From: Hygrophila difformis
Taxonomy: Eukaryota > Streptophyta > Magnoliopsida > Lamiales > Acanthaceae
Length of the DNA stretch: 64,000 nucleotides
Assembly (NCBI GenBank): GCA_030278955.1
Contig: JAOANR010000002.1
Location: 15,894,238-15,958,237 of the forward strand
Direction: 5' to 3'
Part shown: positions 31,440 through 44,051 of the stretch, in pieces
Layout: each line of letters opens with the position of its first letter
Numbering within the stretch: position 1 is the first letter of the stretch
Program-made: the position numbers and the translations under genes
Notes under the pieces: generated by a model
Seen by the model: only the letters and a program-made list of their open reading frames with translations
Databases searched by the model: none
Told to the model about the DNA's origin: nothing

Positions 31440-32378
31440 GCACATAAGATGGATAAAGTGGAGAAGAAAGTAAGGTTACGTTGTAATAATGGAGGGAGGG
31501 GGGGGTTAAGGTTGGTGAGAGATGAACCAATGGGAAGGAGATGAATTAAATGAATTGTGGGATACATACAGACTGTCACTCCATCAGACGTCAGGTGGTT
31601 TCGATCTCTGTGGGCGAAAAAGATTGGACCTTTTGATGTTATCATGTGAAAAAGAGAGTCTAGACTAGACTGTTGTACTAATAGTAAATTTCAAACGTGA
31701 ATACCTCAAAGTTTGAGATTGGATTCCATTGTGAGCTGATGAGCTCATGAATGATGAAACACTAGTAGTATACTACTAGTACTATAAAATACATCCAGCA
31801 GCGACTTGAATGAGGTTGTTCGATAATTCCAATGTACTGTAGTAGTAAGTAGTAAGTAGTAAGTAGTAAGTAGAGAGATCAGCAGCATTAAATGATACTC
31901 ACCTCAGACTCAGATTAAGACTTAGACCTAGACCTCGACCTAAAAAATGTTAGTAAATCAAGATTTCGACATGCCGTTAAAACTTTGCTTTACTTGCACT
32001 ATTATCATAATGCTTGTTATATTATGTGTGTAGTTCTAACATACTTCTATTAATCATTCAATTTGGTTTTTTTTTTTTTTTTTTTTTTTTTCCTGAGCAC
32101 TAATCCCTATTAGAGTGGTCCTTAATTGATTAAACCAAAATGTTATGGTTTCAGTTGATGACTTCGAAGTGATTTTGACAATCTCTATCTGTGTTGAAGA
32201 TAATAGTATTTGAATGGCGTTTGTGATCACAATTTGCTAGCAATAAATACAGATTATGGTAAATAAAGCAATTTTCTCTATTCTTTGATCTTATTACAAG
32301 ATGACTCTTGCAAGGATTTAATAACAACTAGGACTCCAGTTTGCTGGAATATAATCACTCATTCTTTTAAATTATATA
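31440..32378. other. Upstream of the Snakin gene, no further gene
   Basis: Non-coding. Contains a G run (31499-31506), the microsatellite at 31841 and a long T run (32068-32092). The proximal part presumably holds the Snakin promoter. Confidence 0.5.
31841..31873. repeat. AGTAGTA/AGTAAGT microsatellite
   Basis: About four and a half copies of a 7-bp unit (agtaagt) in the upstream region of the Snakin gene. A simple tandem repeat, likely length-polymorphic. Confidence 0.8.
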
Positions 32379-32644
32379 TTCCCTCCGTTTTTTTTAAGGT
32401 TACGTTTTGACTTTTTTTATTATTCATTGTAGCACTTTGACTTCTTTTTTTTGTTATAATTATGGAAGACAAAATATAGCCAAGTGAGATCTTGTTGGAT
32501 TCGTCTCATCTTGTAGTTTTTAAATATCAAATTTTTAGAATTTTTACTAGTACCGAATTTGAGTTATTAATCGTTGAAAATGTGCATTGGCATACATGCA
32601 AATTAGAAGTGTAACATTTTTTTTAAAAAAAAAACGGAGGAAGT
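32379..32644. mobile_element. Stowaway-type MITE, uninterrupted sister of the split copy
   Basis: Ends attccctccgtttt and, reversed, acttcctccgtttt. The interior contains aaaatatagccaagtgagat followed directly by cttgttggattcgtctc (around 32472-32506). This is the same sequence that LINE B interrupts in the neighbouring copy, so it shows the pre-insertion state. Confidence 0.8.
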
Positions 32645-32820
32645 ATTTGGGATATATTTTAAATAAAACTGGACAGTATCTTGGCCAGTGCATGACGAGT
32701 TAGGCCACGATTTAGCTGAGCACAGAGCACTCCTAGTCCTCCATGTTCTAATAATACCATGAATGGACTCAAATTAAAACTTAGTAAAATTATATGTGCC
32801 AAATAAACAATGTTAAATAA

Positions 32821-32937
32821 TACTCCCTCTGTATCAAAATATTTTTGACATTGGAATAGTTGGCCCTATTCACACACAGATTTTTACTTAAAGTTTTATC
32901 ATAGTTATATATAAGTTAAAATATAGCCAAGTGAGAT
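32821..32937. mobile_element. Stowaway MITE, left half (split by LINE B)
   Basis: Begins ctccctctgtatcaaaatat after TA and runs into aagtgagat at 32929-32937, the left copy of the LINE B target duplication. The rest of the element lies 10.8 kb away at 43736-43884. Confidence 0.85.
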
Positions 32938-33327
32938 TTTTTTTTTTTTTTTTTTGTGTGGAATAAAAACTTTATTTCCAACCGGAACAAAGTACAATAC
33001 CATATATACAAATGTCCTTGAGTTGCTCTGTCTAAATCGCTATCAGATACAGAACACCAAAGCAATTCTAGGCTCAACACTTTAAATATACCAAAGCCAA
33101 AGTAGAAACACAAGTCAAATAACTCACTAAGAATAAACCGATTGACTGGTACTGCTATTTCTGAAGCGATTAAAACCAGACTTCCTTCTACTTTTTCCAG
33201 CTGCTATGCTTCAATGTATTCTGCTGCGTCAACCTTCAAGACTCAGAAATTTCAAAGATTTGATTACCCCAGATCAAGGAGTGCACCACAAACTTAACAA
33301 GAGCTCCACTATGTCCGATAATACAAC

Positions 33328-34061
33328 CAGAGGCGGACCCAGAAAATTTTTGATGGGGTCCTAGTCTCGGTTAATAGGTTGTGTATTCTTCCACGGAAAT
33401 TCAATTTTTAGGGCCTCAATTTTAAAAATAATAATTATTTTTAAAAATTTTTTCCGTATTATTTAATTTTACTTTTGATATTTCGTATATATAGTATCGC
33501 GTGCAAATTGGCTTTTATCGGTAAAAAGTTTCAGTTGTAGTTTTGTGTTTTAAAGTTTATACACATTTGTAAAGAACTACATATATATTAAATTCCTTTT
33601 GTCATATAGACAAAATTTTGGGTACACAACTTAATTAAAAATAAATATATAGAAATTATTTTTCTTTTGGTGTTTTAATTTTTTATTATTATAGCTAGTA
33701 CGAAATATGTTTTACAGAAAAACTGAAGATTTCTAATTATATTTTAAAATGTTATAAGGACCATATTCTTATAATCTCGTTTTTATAATAGAATATAGTA
33801 ATTGAAAATAATTAAATAATTGACTACAAATAATTTTTACAATTGGGCAAAGTGAATTTTATAATCAAATTGGAGCATATTAAAGAAAATATAAAAATAA
33901 TTTATGAATTTTAATTTAAATGGGAAAAGAAAAAAATAAATATAAAATAATTAAACATATATATACTATAAAACAAAAATAGGTATATATATATATAATA
34001 TAGAAAAAGAAAATAATGGTGGGGCCTGGGCACCCCAGCCCCCTATATAGGTCCGCCCCTG
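33328..34061. mobile_element. hAT-type non-autonomous element in LINE B 3' UTR, TSD aatacaac
   Basis: Ends CAGAGGCGGACCCA and, reversed, CAGGGGCGGACCTA, flanked by the perfect 8-bp duplication aatacaac (33320-33327 and 34062-34069). 734 bp, AT-rich interior with no transposase frame. The terminal motif CAGNGGCGGA is shared with the element at 8017. Confidence 0.88.
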
Positions 34062-34141
34062 AATACAACCCAGCTCTAGTAACAGGATTCAGTCAACACA
34101 CGCCAGGATTGCACTTCTGTTGAGCCTTGCACTGACCAGCT

Positions 34142-35632
34142 TCAAAGCCAAACTTCTACCGCCCCCTCACCCTTTGCACCGGCTCTAGCCCAGTAGTCTG
34201 CAATGTCATTCCGCTCCCTCAAGATATGTTGCACCTGCACCTCTCCTCCACATCTCAACAATGTCATGATCGGGTCCAGTAATCTGTTCACTCTCCATGG
34301 GACAGATTCTGGGCATTTCATCCAACGCACTACATTCTGTGAATCACATTCGAATATCAATTTGGAAAGAGGAAATCCTTGATCATGAATGAGAGCCCGA
34401 CTCACTCGGCTAAGCGTTGTCATCTCCGCTTCGGTTGAATCCGCACGCCCTATACTATCAGAAAGGATGAATATAATGTTACCCTCATCATCTCGAACGA
34501 CTCCACCCACCCCTGTCGGTCCGGGATTACCAAAAGAGGACCCATCTGTATTCACCTTCCACCAACCTTTGCATGGGCATTCCCACACCAGTCCACTTCT
34601 CGCCCTCTTGGATTTCCTGTTGCTTATTTCTGCCAATGCTCTAGGAAAGAAATTTTCTTGGCTCACCAGGCTCAAGTTGCTACCTTTGAATTCAGCAGAC
34701 CACCATAAAGAAGTTCTCCATCTAATTTCTTCTGTCACCATAGCAATATCAAACTGAATCCCGTTAAATGCCACTTTATTTCTGTGCTTCCATACCGTCC
34801 ATAACGTTGCTAATCCTGCTAACAACCATCCAGCCCGAAATTCTTTCACCCTCTCATTTCCAAGCCAATCTGCTAATAATTTATCAGCCTCTTCAGAGAT
34901 AGCCCAAGCCACCTCAAAACCAGCTGCCACCTTGTACCAAATGCCACTCACTACCTCACATATGCACAGTAGATGGTCTATCGATTCAGTTTCCTTTTCA
35001 CACAATACGCAATGTGCGTTGGACCATTGAATACACCCTCGCTTAGCTAATGTTTCATGGACCGGGAGAGCGCCATGAACAGCCTTCCATGCTAGTAGCT
35101 TGACCTTCATTGGGCTCCTAATTCCCCAAAGCCTCCTCCACAAACACCGCTTCTCAACTGCATGTGGATCTGCCTCCCTCACCCAACATGATATTGTAGA
35201 GAATCTACCACTGCTTTCCTTCTCCCAAACTAATTGATCTTCAACGAATCTGCTCAGGTCATGTCTTTGAAGGATAGCCATCATTGAGTACCATACATCA
35301 AATTCCCAGTCAAATAGTGGTCTTCTCAGTTGAATATCCCACTCCCAAACCGATCCATTCCATTTTCCATAGTCGGCCACCTTCCCATCTTTGTTGTTAG
35401 CCAGGGCAAAAACTCTTGGGAAAAGATCCCTTAATTTCATGCCTTCCTCTAACCAATTATCCAGCCAAAAATTAGTCATCCTGCCATTTCCAACTTGAAT
35501 TCGAAAGCCATTACCCTGCCCTTCCCTTTCATACTTGTCCCACTCACTATAGATGCGCCCCCACAGTGATCTCCCCACTATCACCTCTGGCAACAACGTG
35601 GTTGATCCACCATAATATTTAGCTTTAATCAC
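34142..35632 (-). pseudogene. LINE B ORF2, zf-RVT plus RNase H part
   Basis: 496 codons uninterrupted. zf-RVT region with SPMKVKLLAWKAVHGALPVH and HCVLCEKETESIDHLLCICE. RNase H (about 365-496) has NTDGSSFGNPGPTG, STEAE, FECDSQNV and IADYWARAG, so all four acidic residues are in place. The protein is the end of a larger ORF2 whose upstream RT part is broken. Useful as the intact reference for LINE A. Confidence 0.9.
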
Positions 35633-35715
35633 CTCCTTCCATAATGACTTTTCAACCCCAAACCTCCACCTCCATTTAAAAGCAAAGCCATATTCTGCCT
35701 CTGAGAGTCCCCAAT

Positions 35716-37130
35716 TTATAATCCGCCGATATCCTTATGAGAACAAATCACCTCCCAATTTACTAAGTGCATCTTCCGATTACCCTCCCATTCATTCCAA
35801 AAGAACCTCCTCTTTAGCTTTTCCAGTTGATCGGCCACTGTCTTTGAGATTTTAAAGAGTGACAGAAAATAAGTTGGAAGGCAACTAAGTACTGATTTTA
35901 CCAAGCAAAGGCGTCCCGCTTGAGATAATAGCCGGCCTTTCCACCCTGCCAATCTCTTCTCCACCTTTTCCAAAATCGGTTGCCAAATCGCTGTCCCATT
36001 TATCCTACCCCCGATCGGAAAACAAATATCTCATAGGCCAATTTCCAATATTACAGCTGAATGCAGCTGCTGCTTCATTCACAGTTTCCATGGAGCAGTT
36101 TATTCCATAGAGGCAACTTTTTCCAAAGTTTATTCTCAACCCTGTTGCTAATGTTAAACATCTCAAAATTCTTTTGATTAGAATTACCTGGTTTAGCTCC
36201 CCCTCACAAAAGATCACTGTATCGTCCGCATACTGAAGATGAGAAATAGTCACCATCCTCCCGTTGCATTCATACCCTTCACCAGCCCTTCTTCTACCGC
36301 TTTCAACATCAACCTATTTAGGATCTCTGCCACCATCACGAACAAGTTTGGCGAAAGCAGATCGCCTTGTCTTAATCCTTTAAACATCTTTAAAAAAAAC
36401 TTGTGGGTGTGCCATTGATTAACACAGCAGTCTCCGCTATAGAAATACATTCCCTTATCCAATTAATCTATTTCTCCTCAAAATTCATTGCCTCCAACAC
36501 CCGGAGCAGGCTCTGCCAAGACACGTTATCATATGCTTTGGCAAAATCCAATTTTATCACAAATCCCTTGCGCGCTGACAAATGAGTTGAGTGAAAAATT
36601 TCAACTGCAATTAGTACTCCATCTAAGATCTGCCTACCTTTGACGAAAGTCATCTGCGATTTTCCAACCAGACCATCCAACACCTCCTGGAGCCTTTTAG
36701 CTAGAATCTTTTGCCACTATTTGTAAACACTTCCTATTAAAGAAATTGGCCCGAAATCTGCGAAATACACCGGATTCTCTACCTTCGGTATCAGTGTGAT
36801 GAACGACTTCCCAATCTCTCTTGGCAATTTACCTTTGTATGCCAGCACCCTGAAGACTTCCAAAATATCCTCTTTTCCTATGTCCCAATACCTCTTATAA
36901 AATCCCAGGTTATAGCCATCGGGGCATGGGGCTTTATTCCCATCACAGTTCCATATTGCCCCCCGGACCTCTTCCACTGTGAACTCACGAACCATCCAGC
37001 CCTTTTCCTCTTGATCAAGTTTAGCTAGACCAATATTCTCAACACTGAATATTACATCCTGTTGTTTAGAGAATGCTTCTTGAAAAAAAGAAAACGCAGC
37101 CTCCTTTATTCTCCTCGGGTCATCCACCAT
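35716..37130 (-). pseudogene. LINE B ORF2, reverse transcriptase part (broken)
   Basis: RT blocks spread over several frames: residues GNKAPCPDGYNLGFYKRYWD and SFITLIPKVENP (37130-36717), VKGRQILDGVLIAVEIFHS and KLDFAKAYDNVSW (36683-36468), [18 protein letters not shown] (36462-36250), QYADDTVIFCEG with the catalytic YADD (36256-36005), and the thumb (35973-35716). At least four frame changes separate them. Confidence 0.88.
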
Positions 37131-37683
37131 CTCTTCGCCAACTTTGATTGCGCCAATGGAATTCCTTCTCTTTCATTGCCGTCATCACATGAAAAAATCT
37201 TATGTTTTGGTCTCCCTCCTTGATCCATATGATTCTAGATTTTTGATATCACCTTTGTTCTTCCGCCAACAACAATAGTTTTAACTCTTGTTATCTTCCC
37301 GATTTTTTTCTAGCCACTGCATCGCCACTGTTCTCTTGAAAACTCTCCTCAGCAGCCCTAATATCACTCATCAAACCCTGGATCCGTTTTTCCAACTCTT
37401 CCGCACCATACCCTTCCCAACTCTATCCGATTCTTAAGCCTCATGAGTCTACTCAACAGTCTGCACCCCCTCTCTGACCCTCCCTCATCCCACCCCTCCC
37501 GGACTAAATCAATGAACGATTTATCCTCCATCCAATAATTGAAGAATCAAAAAGGTTTTGGCCCCCACGACATCTCCCCCACCTCCAGGTTTATAGGATA
37601 ATGGTCTGATAAGACCGAATCACACCTCTTCTGGATGATCGACCCTCTCAGACATAACCACCCTGGCGATACCAAGAATCTGT

Positions 37684-38258
37684 CTAGCCTACTGCACGCC
37701 CTCCCCCCTTCCCAAACCAAGTGCAGTGCCCTCCTTCCAAAGGTAGATCTACCAATCCCAGGTGATTAATGAACTCCCTAAACTCTATAATTGATCTCGA
37801 GTCCTCGCTCACCCCAATTCTCTCCCCTTCCTCTGCCACCGCATTGAAATCCCCAAGTAAGCACCAAAAGTCACCATTGCCTGTGTCGACTTTTTGAATC
37901 AGGCTATGCCAAAAATCTGCCCTCTCGCGTCTATCATTTGGCGCATGGATATTCACGATATTTACTGCTCCCTCCAAGGCGCTCACCCTACCTTTCGGCC
38001 ACAAATATTTGTGCTCCCTCTAAACTACTTGAAAACTACCACTACTCACATCCCATATTGTTCCCAATGGCCGGTTGAAACTCGAAACCGCACTCCCTAG
38101 CGCCCCACAGTCTGGATACCAACCCCCTATTAATATCCCCCCATCTTTATATCTTGGAAGCATGCCACTCTTGGTCGCATCCTCTTACATAGCCTCATCA
38201 CCGCCCTCCGTCTAACCCCTCTGTTCAGCCCTCTCAAATTACAAGTGATTATCTTCAT
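37684..38258 (-). pseudogene. LINE B ORF2, endonuclease part (broken)
   Basis: Starts MKIITCNLRGLNR at 38258, the typical beginning of an APE-type LINE endonuclease. After a frame change, INIHAPNDRRERADFW and CLLGDFNAVAEEGERIG follow (38004-37684), carrying the conserved GDFN motif. Further EN sequence down to 37131 is disrupted by stops. Confidence 0.8.
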
Positions 38259-38296
38259 GTCTTCTACGCTACTCTCAATACCAAAATCCCCCACCC

Positions 38297-39580
38297 TTAT
38301 CTACCCCTTATCATCTCCTCCCAAACTCCCGTAGCTGTTGCCTCATTCCCAACTGAAAAACCTAACCCCAACCTTCTTGCTAGCTCTAAGGTAGCTTCCA
38401 CCTCCGAATAATCTAACAACTTCACCGCCTCATTCGTCCGAATCGTAGAAAATTGTAGCGTTGCGAACCCATTCCTCACCTCCCTCAAATTCTTCTGCCC
38501 CTGTTTTCTGTTACCCTTTTGTATCCCTTTCCCTTTCACGCCTTTCCTACGCCTACTGCGTTGACGCCCTAATTTCCCTGCTAACACATTCCTGACCGCC
38601 TCCTCCACCACCCTAAACTCTTGCATATACATTAACCTATTTTCACCAATCCCCCCACGATCACTCACTGTATCCACCCCTACCCCTAGATTTTCTACAT
38701 CCAATCTCTCCTCCGATAGGACGTCTACTCCGGTCACCCTCTCTGTGGCTGATATTTCCAACAGCCTCGGTTCGATTTAACTGTCTTGTGTTTCTCCCTC
38801 CGACCCTCCCCAAACCACAACCCTTGCTCCACTCCTATCCATGTTGATTTCCCCGCTTTGAAGCCTAACTGGGCTCAACTCACTTTCTGCCTCGTTCGGT
38901 GATACTAGGCCATTTTCATTCTGTTCTGCCGTTTTCTTATCAGCCCAATCCCCGTCCTTTTCAACTCTATCCCCTGGCTCAATATCCAATTTTTCTGGGC
39001 CCAAAGTAATGTCCTTCTCCTGACAAAGGCCCAAATATTTTTCCAAGACCTTATTCGGCTGCCCCCTACCTTTTAGCTCTACATACCCCAAATGTCCCGT
39101 TTCCCCACCCTCAACATTATTACCGTCCCCTCAGTTATCACCAACGCATGCATCTATTGAGGCATTGTAATAACCAGCCGCCAATTTACCCAGCTGTTTA
39201 TCTCCCCCATTCACTGCTTTTGCTGGACTTTCCAATTCCCAATACACCACAGTCCTGGACCTCGTAACTTCTTTCTTCTCCGGCAGGACACCAGCCTTCT
39301 CCGTGGCCTGAGAAGCACTTCCTGAGCCATGTACTTCTACGTCACAGGATGTATCCACTACCACTACTTCTTCACAGAAGTTATCTACAATCCGGATTGT
39401 AGATAAATCCTGTTCAACCTGTACTCTCAACTTCGACGGAATAATTGTCTCCCCGTTAACCGCCACCAATACCCTTGCCCGATCCATCCTCTTTTTTTGT
39501 ATGGTTTCTCGATCCACGTTAATAATCCTTCCCCATCCATTAACTATTCTTTGCATATTCTCCTCACTCCAGGCCAACAA
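38297..39580 (-). pseudogene. LINE B ORF1, C-terminal part
   Basis: Three open pieces (39580-39131, 39091-38777, 38761-38297), charged and without strong motifs. They follow on from the RRM-containing start across the inserted LTR and precede ORF2 by about 40 nt. The start (GRIINVDRETIQKKRMDRAR) resembles the DUF4283-linked region of plant L1 ORF1, by pattern. ORF1 proteins bind RNA and act as chaperones in retrotransposition. Confidence 0.65.
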
Positions 39581-39723
39581 ATGGAATCCCGAATATATAT
39601 CTAAACTAGCTGTTTACGCTCCGTCGCGCCGGAATCCCACCTTCTTTTCCAAGAGATAAAAACCCTATCCCTCCCATCCGAGAGGAATTTATCACGTATT
39701 GCGGTGTTTCCAAACACAACCAC

Positions 39724-42700
39724 TGTAACACCCCGGATTTGATAACCCACGCCGGGATGTCACCGCCACATCTCCCTAGCAAGACACGACTTCTTCGAGC
39801 TTGCTAGAGAGATGCAAGACTATGGTTTTTCAGAATTTAAAACATTTCAACAGCCCATTTATGAATATATGGCAAAAATCATTACATAGTATTATCTAAG
39901 TTGCAGCGGAAGGTTATATTTAAATATAGATATAGCAGCGGAAATATAAATAGGGCCAACATGGCCAAATGCAGTAAGTAATTTAAGTCTAATAAAATGT
40001 AACATTCACAGATATTAATTTAATTCCCGAGCCCCAATATGCGTGCATGCTCATATCATTTCTCCATACTCTGTAAAAGAAAAATAAAACAATGGGTTTT
40101 ATCAGTATATAAAATACTGAGTAAGATAATCCCTAACATAGCAATAAAGAGGTTTTACACTTTAATAATTAACAACTCATTTTTAAGAATGCATATTTAG
40201 AACATGAATTTGACTAATTTATATACTACACATATTCTCGTAGCTAAATTAGATTTAAAAATGATAACTTAACGCATAGGCATAATTTTAAAACATGACA
40301 TAATAAATAATTTAAATAATAAGGATTTGAAAGCATGATTTTAAATGTAAATGGGCGTACACAAATATTAAGCACGTAAACTTTAAAAATTTTAACAAAA
40401 AGGATTTATTAAATACAGAGAGTTTTAAAGATCATGGGATAAGGTATCTATTCTCGGATAACGAATATTTCATTATTTTACTATTGTTTCAATGTGATCG
40501 AGGACAGTCGTCATTAGGGAAATCGAACCCGCAAGAACTCAAATACATCCTAGGGAATCTAACCCATAGGAATCAACACACATCCTGGGGAATTGAACCC
40601 GCAGAAAAACATACACCCTGGGGAATTGAACCCGCAGGAAACACACGCCTAGGGAATTGAACCCGCAAGGTAAGAACATACACCCTGGAAAATTGAACCC
40701 GCAAGGTAAGAATAGACATCCTGGGGAATTGAACCCGCAGGAAAACAACATATTTTAACAGGGTTATTACGTCCCCTAGCCATACAATCAATATTTCGCT
40801 AGGGCTCTTACGTCCACTAGACATACGCTTGGGGGCTTATGTCCACAAGCCTCATAGTCAATATTGATAGCATCTAGCTTAGTCATAAACCACAATGTTT
40901 CAATAGAATTTTCGTCTCTTGTTTAGACAGACTAATTTCAAAAATAGAGTTTTTCAGTCTCGCTGTTCACGCCTTTTTAATTTAAAAATTTATTTCAGGC
41001 TCAATTGAGTTGGAAATTTAACAGTAACTCTAAAACATCTCAACGAACAACTTTCATGTTTTGAGTTTTTCGAAATTAAGTGAGGAAGCAAGTGAAATTT
41101 TACAATCTTTGCAAAGTATAAAATCTGCCAACTTTTTCTAAACATTGCACTGATTTTAAAAAGGGTTTTTGACATAGCAAACTACCTCCAAAATTTATGA
41201 AATTTTACAGGCACTTAAAAGACACCAAAATAAACAAGTTTTATTAGAGGTATTTTATGTAAATTCATTACGGATTAAGTCAGATTAATTCACTAAGTCT
41301 GGACTTAAAATCTGTCGACTTTTTCTTCAACGACACAGTGTATCCCAAACGGGTTTTGACTATACAAACTTTAATAAAAATGCACGAAATTTTACAGGAA
41401 TGATCTCAAGATATTTATCTACAACTTTTATCTTTACACCAAAGATTAGTTTTGAATACAATTGATAGAAAAATGCACATCAAGTTCGACCATGTAATCT
41501 GTCTTGATTTTTGAAAAGTTCATGCTTTACAGAAAATGTTTGACGCGATTTAGGGTAACAAATCTTAATGAAAATGTATGAAATTTTGAAACAATCTAGA
41601 TTAAGATGTTAGAAACAAATTTCTAGTTCGGAGTTTTTCGTTTCGGATTCTCGAAATAGGGTTTTTCGGCCAATCTCAGAAAATGCGTAAAGATTGAATC
41701 TTTTATGTCCGATTTTAGGGTTTGATTTAAAAATAATGTTTCGAACGGTTCTAAGCCACCGATATTGATATGTAAGGAATTATCTTACAGTGGGTGATGT
41801 CTAGGATGTCTCTGGATCGATCGGGGCGCCCACGCTTGCAACGAACGTGTCCAAATTACTCCATCTCCTCTCCGTTGGCCCCAATTCGTGTTTTTAAGAA
41901 TGTAAACCAAAAGTTAGAGTCTTAATTCGGCCAAAACTATGAAACAAAGGTTCAACACTACACCTTACCACTAACTAGGATCTGAACACTTCTTCTCCAC
42001 GTCCTCCTTGCTCCGGTTTGCTCGTCAGAAGTTCAAGAACACAAGAATTTGAGGTTTTCGGGTTGAGAGAAGTTTGAGAGAGTTGAGAGGTGGTTTGGAG
42101 GGTGAATTTAGGGTTGTGTGGCTGGGAATGGATGTTAAGATCACCTCAAATCCATCCACAATCCCTCCCTTAAAGTGGTGATTGAGTTACCAAAGTCGGG
42201 GGTCGAAAATAAGGTAAGAAATCGTCGAAATCCGCAAGATGATTGCAGCCTGTGAACCGGCACGGTGGTGGCGCGGTATTGCTCCAGACCGCGTGGATAC
42301 CGCTTGGCTCCGGCTTGGGCTGCGGCCTGGGCCGGGTCGTGCGATCCATCGGACCTTTTCTCCTCTCTTTTGGACTTCTATCCTCCTATGTTTTCGGGCT
42401 CGATTTTTCGGGTCATTCCCGGATTATAATTCCTATCTTAATTTTATTTTGTCTCTAATTGATTTCGTATTCGGATTCTTGAGTCCGTCGCGTTTGGATT
42501 CGTCGGCTTTTGGCTCCCGTGTAATAATATATCTAATTAAATTATTTCTGACTTCACGGGTTCTTGAAAATTAAAATTCTTTTCTTTCTTGAATTTAATT
42601 CTAATTCTTTTGACTCGATTAATGGAATGTCTCGGGTTTCCTTTCCCTCTTTTATTCCATTTTGATTTTTTTTGAATCTATCGGCGTTTCATTTACGAGC

Positions 42701-42810
42701 AATAATTTATTGTGATAAATTATTCTTCTTCTCAGAGATATTTCGACCTTGATCGGATTAAGAAACTAATTTTATTCCTTTGGACGCCGATAAAAATCTC
42801 GGGTATTACA
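39724..42810 (+). repeat. Solo LTR, 3087 bp, with 5-bp TSD accac, inside LINE B ORF1
   Basis: Starts TGTAACACCCCGG and ends CTCGGGTATTACA. Flanked by accac at 39719-39723 and 42811-42815. Same family as 3173-5726 and 1-1349. No gag or pol. A minisatellite (40520-40745) is internal. It splits the ORF1 of LINE B, hence is younger than that LINE. Confidence 0.87.
40520..40745. repeat. Minisatellite in LTR, unit about 39 bp
   Basis: About six imperfect tandem copies of a unit containing cctggggaattgaacccgca followed by an A-rich spacer (ggtaagaa-acata). It is absent from the related LTR at 3173, so it arose within this copy or sublineage. Confidence 0.8.
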
Positions 42811-42966
42811 ACCACCATGACGTGCCCCCTCCATAGATAATATCTCCACGATCGTCATACTCCTTGTAGAGCCACTCTTGGAAATCTCTCAGCGTCTCAA
42901 GGGCTCTTACCGCTACCAGCGCCGCCCTGCGTAACCAATCCTTGCCGCCTTCCACAGTTTGCAATT

Positions 42967-43725
42967 TTATATGCCTCCCCTCCTATTGCTAACATCATCT
43001 GGCATCCCATTCCTAACGCCTTTGATTACTTTTGAATACGACCGTTCGTCCCGCCATGTATTTGTATATTTACTTTGTTTACTTCCTACCTCCCTCACTG
43101 ACTGCCCGATCTGACTGGAGTTAGCAAAGCCTCTTTTTATTGGGAGATACCGAGAGCCTTCTAAAACCCTATTGCTAGGTTTAGCCCAGCACACCTTCAG
43201 TCTCCTTTCCATACAAGTACGCCCATTAATCCTCAACATCACCGTTTCCGCATCCTCCTTGCTATCAAACCTGACAAAGCATAATTTATAGCCATTTTTC
43301 GGCCATCTCCTGATTGGGAAAAACCAATCCCGCACCTTTGCCACCTTGTCTATATCCTTCAAGATTTTCCCATTTGGTATTTTCACTAGAATATTCCCAA
43401 CATAAATCCCAGCAAGACTCCTATGAGATGTTCCCCTCCCAAACCCCTGTCCTCCACTACCCAGATACCCCCAACGTGACTCTCCAGGGAAACTTCCCTT
43501 ACTCCCCCTCCAGCCTTGCTCTTTCCTGACCACCTTGTGTCGGTCCCCAAAGTTCCTTACGGCTATCGTGGCATTCCTCCAGTGTGATGTACGCTCCTGA
43601 ATGCCGGCCGGACCAGAAACTGCCGTCGCCGGCGACTTATCGCTTATCGGAACCCAAGCTCTCTCGACTCTCTCCATTCCTGATTTGTTTTGTTCCTTAC
43701 TCAAACTCTGACAGAGAATGAACAC
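42967..43725 (-). pseudogene. LINE B ORF1, N-terminal part with RRM-like domain
   Basis: 252 codons. An RNA-recognition-motif-like stretch lies at about 108-190: GIYVGNILVKIPNGK..., then KLCFVRFDSKEDAETVM and INGRTCMERRLKVCWA, matching RNP2- and RNP1-type strands. The frame ends shortly before the LTR insertion. L1 ORF1 with an RRM is known in plants. Confidence 0.75.
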
Positions 43726-43735
43726 AAAGTGAGAT

Positions 43736-43884
43736 CTTGTTAGATTCGTCTCGTCATGTAGTTTTTGAATATTAAAATTTTAGAATGTTTACTTATACAA
43801 AACTTGAGTTATTAGTAGTTAAAAATATGCATTGATTTGCGTGAAAAATAGGAATGTCAAAAATATTTTGATACGGAGGGAGTA
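43736..43884. mobile_element. Stowaway MITE, right half (split by LINE B)
   Basis: Continues cttgttagattcgtctcgtc directly after the right aagtgagat and ends tacggagggagta. Joined with 32821-32937 it makes a MITE of about 265 bp, the same length as its sister at 32379-32644. Confidence 0.85.
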
Positions 43885-44051
43885 ATTACAATAACAAGAA
43901 AAATATACTCCTACACATCAAATAATGTTCCTTCTCTTTTTACCCTTCCTTTTATGCCTATGACAAGGCCAACCATGATCTATTGACTTCTTGTCCATCA
44001 CTTTTTATTGACTCTAAAATACGAGGATTTAAATTATTTTTTTTAAGCTAA

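Larger units (their letters stand above)
32938..43726 (-). mobile_element. LINE B (L1 with RNase H), near full length, nested in a MITE
   Basis: Minus-strand L1. Its A tail (T run 32938-32955) abuts one copy of aagtgagat and its 5' end abuts the other copy (43727-43735). Without the inserted LTR (3087 bp plus TSD) it is about 7.7 kb, which includes a 734-bp hAT insertion; the remaining roughly 7 kb fits a full-length plant L1 with ORF1 and ORF2. ORF1 pieces are 43725-42967 and 39580-38297, ORF2 runs 38258-34142. Several frameshifts and stops make it inactive. Confidence 0.88.

Noticed and set aside
40520..40745. Regularly spaced repeats as a CRISPR array
   Set aside because: The window is plant nuclear DNA. 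Units are imperfect, contiguous minisatellite copies without unique spacers of constant length.
3173..42810. The two TGTAACACC LTRs as the ends of one giant retrotransposon of about 39 kb
   Set aside because: Each has its own perfect and different 5-bp duplication (atgtg and accac), so they are independent solo LTRs.
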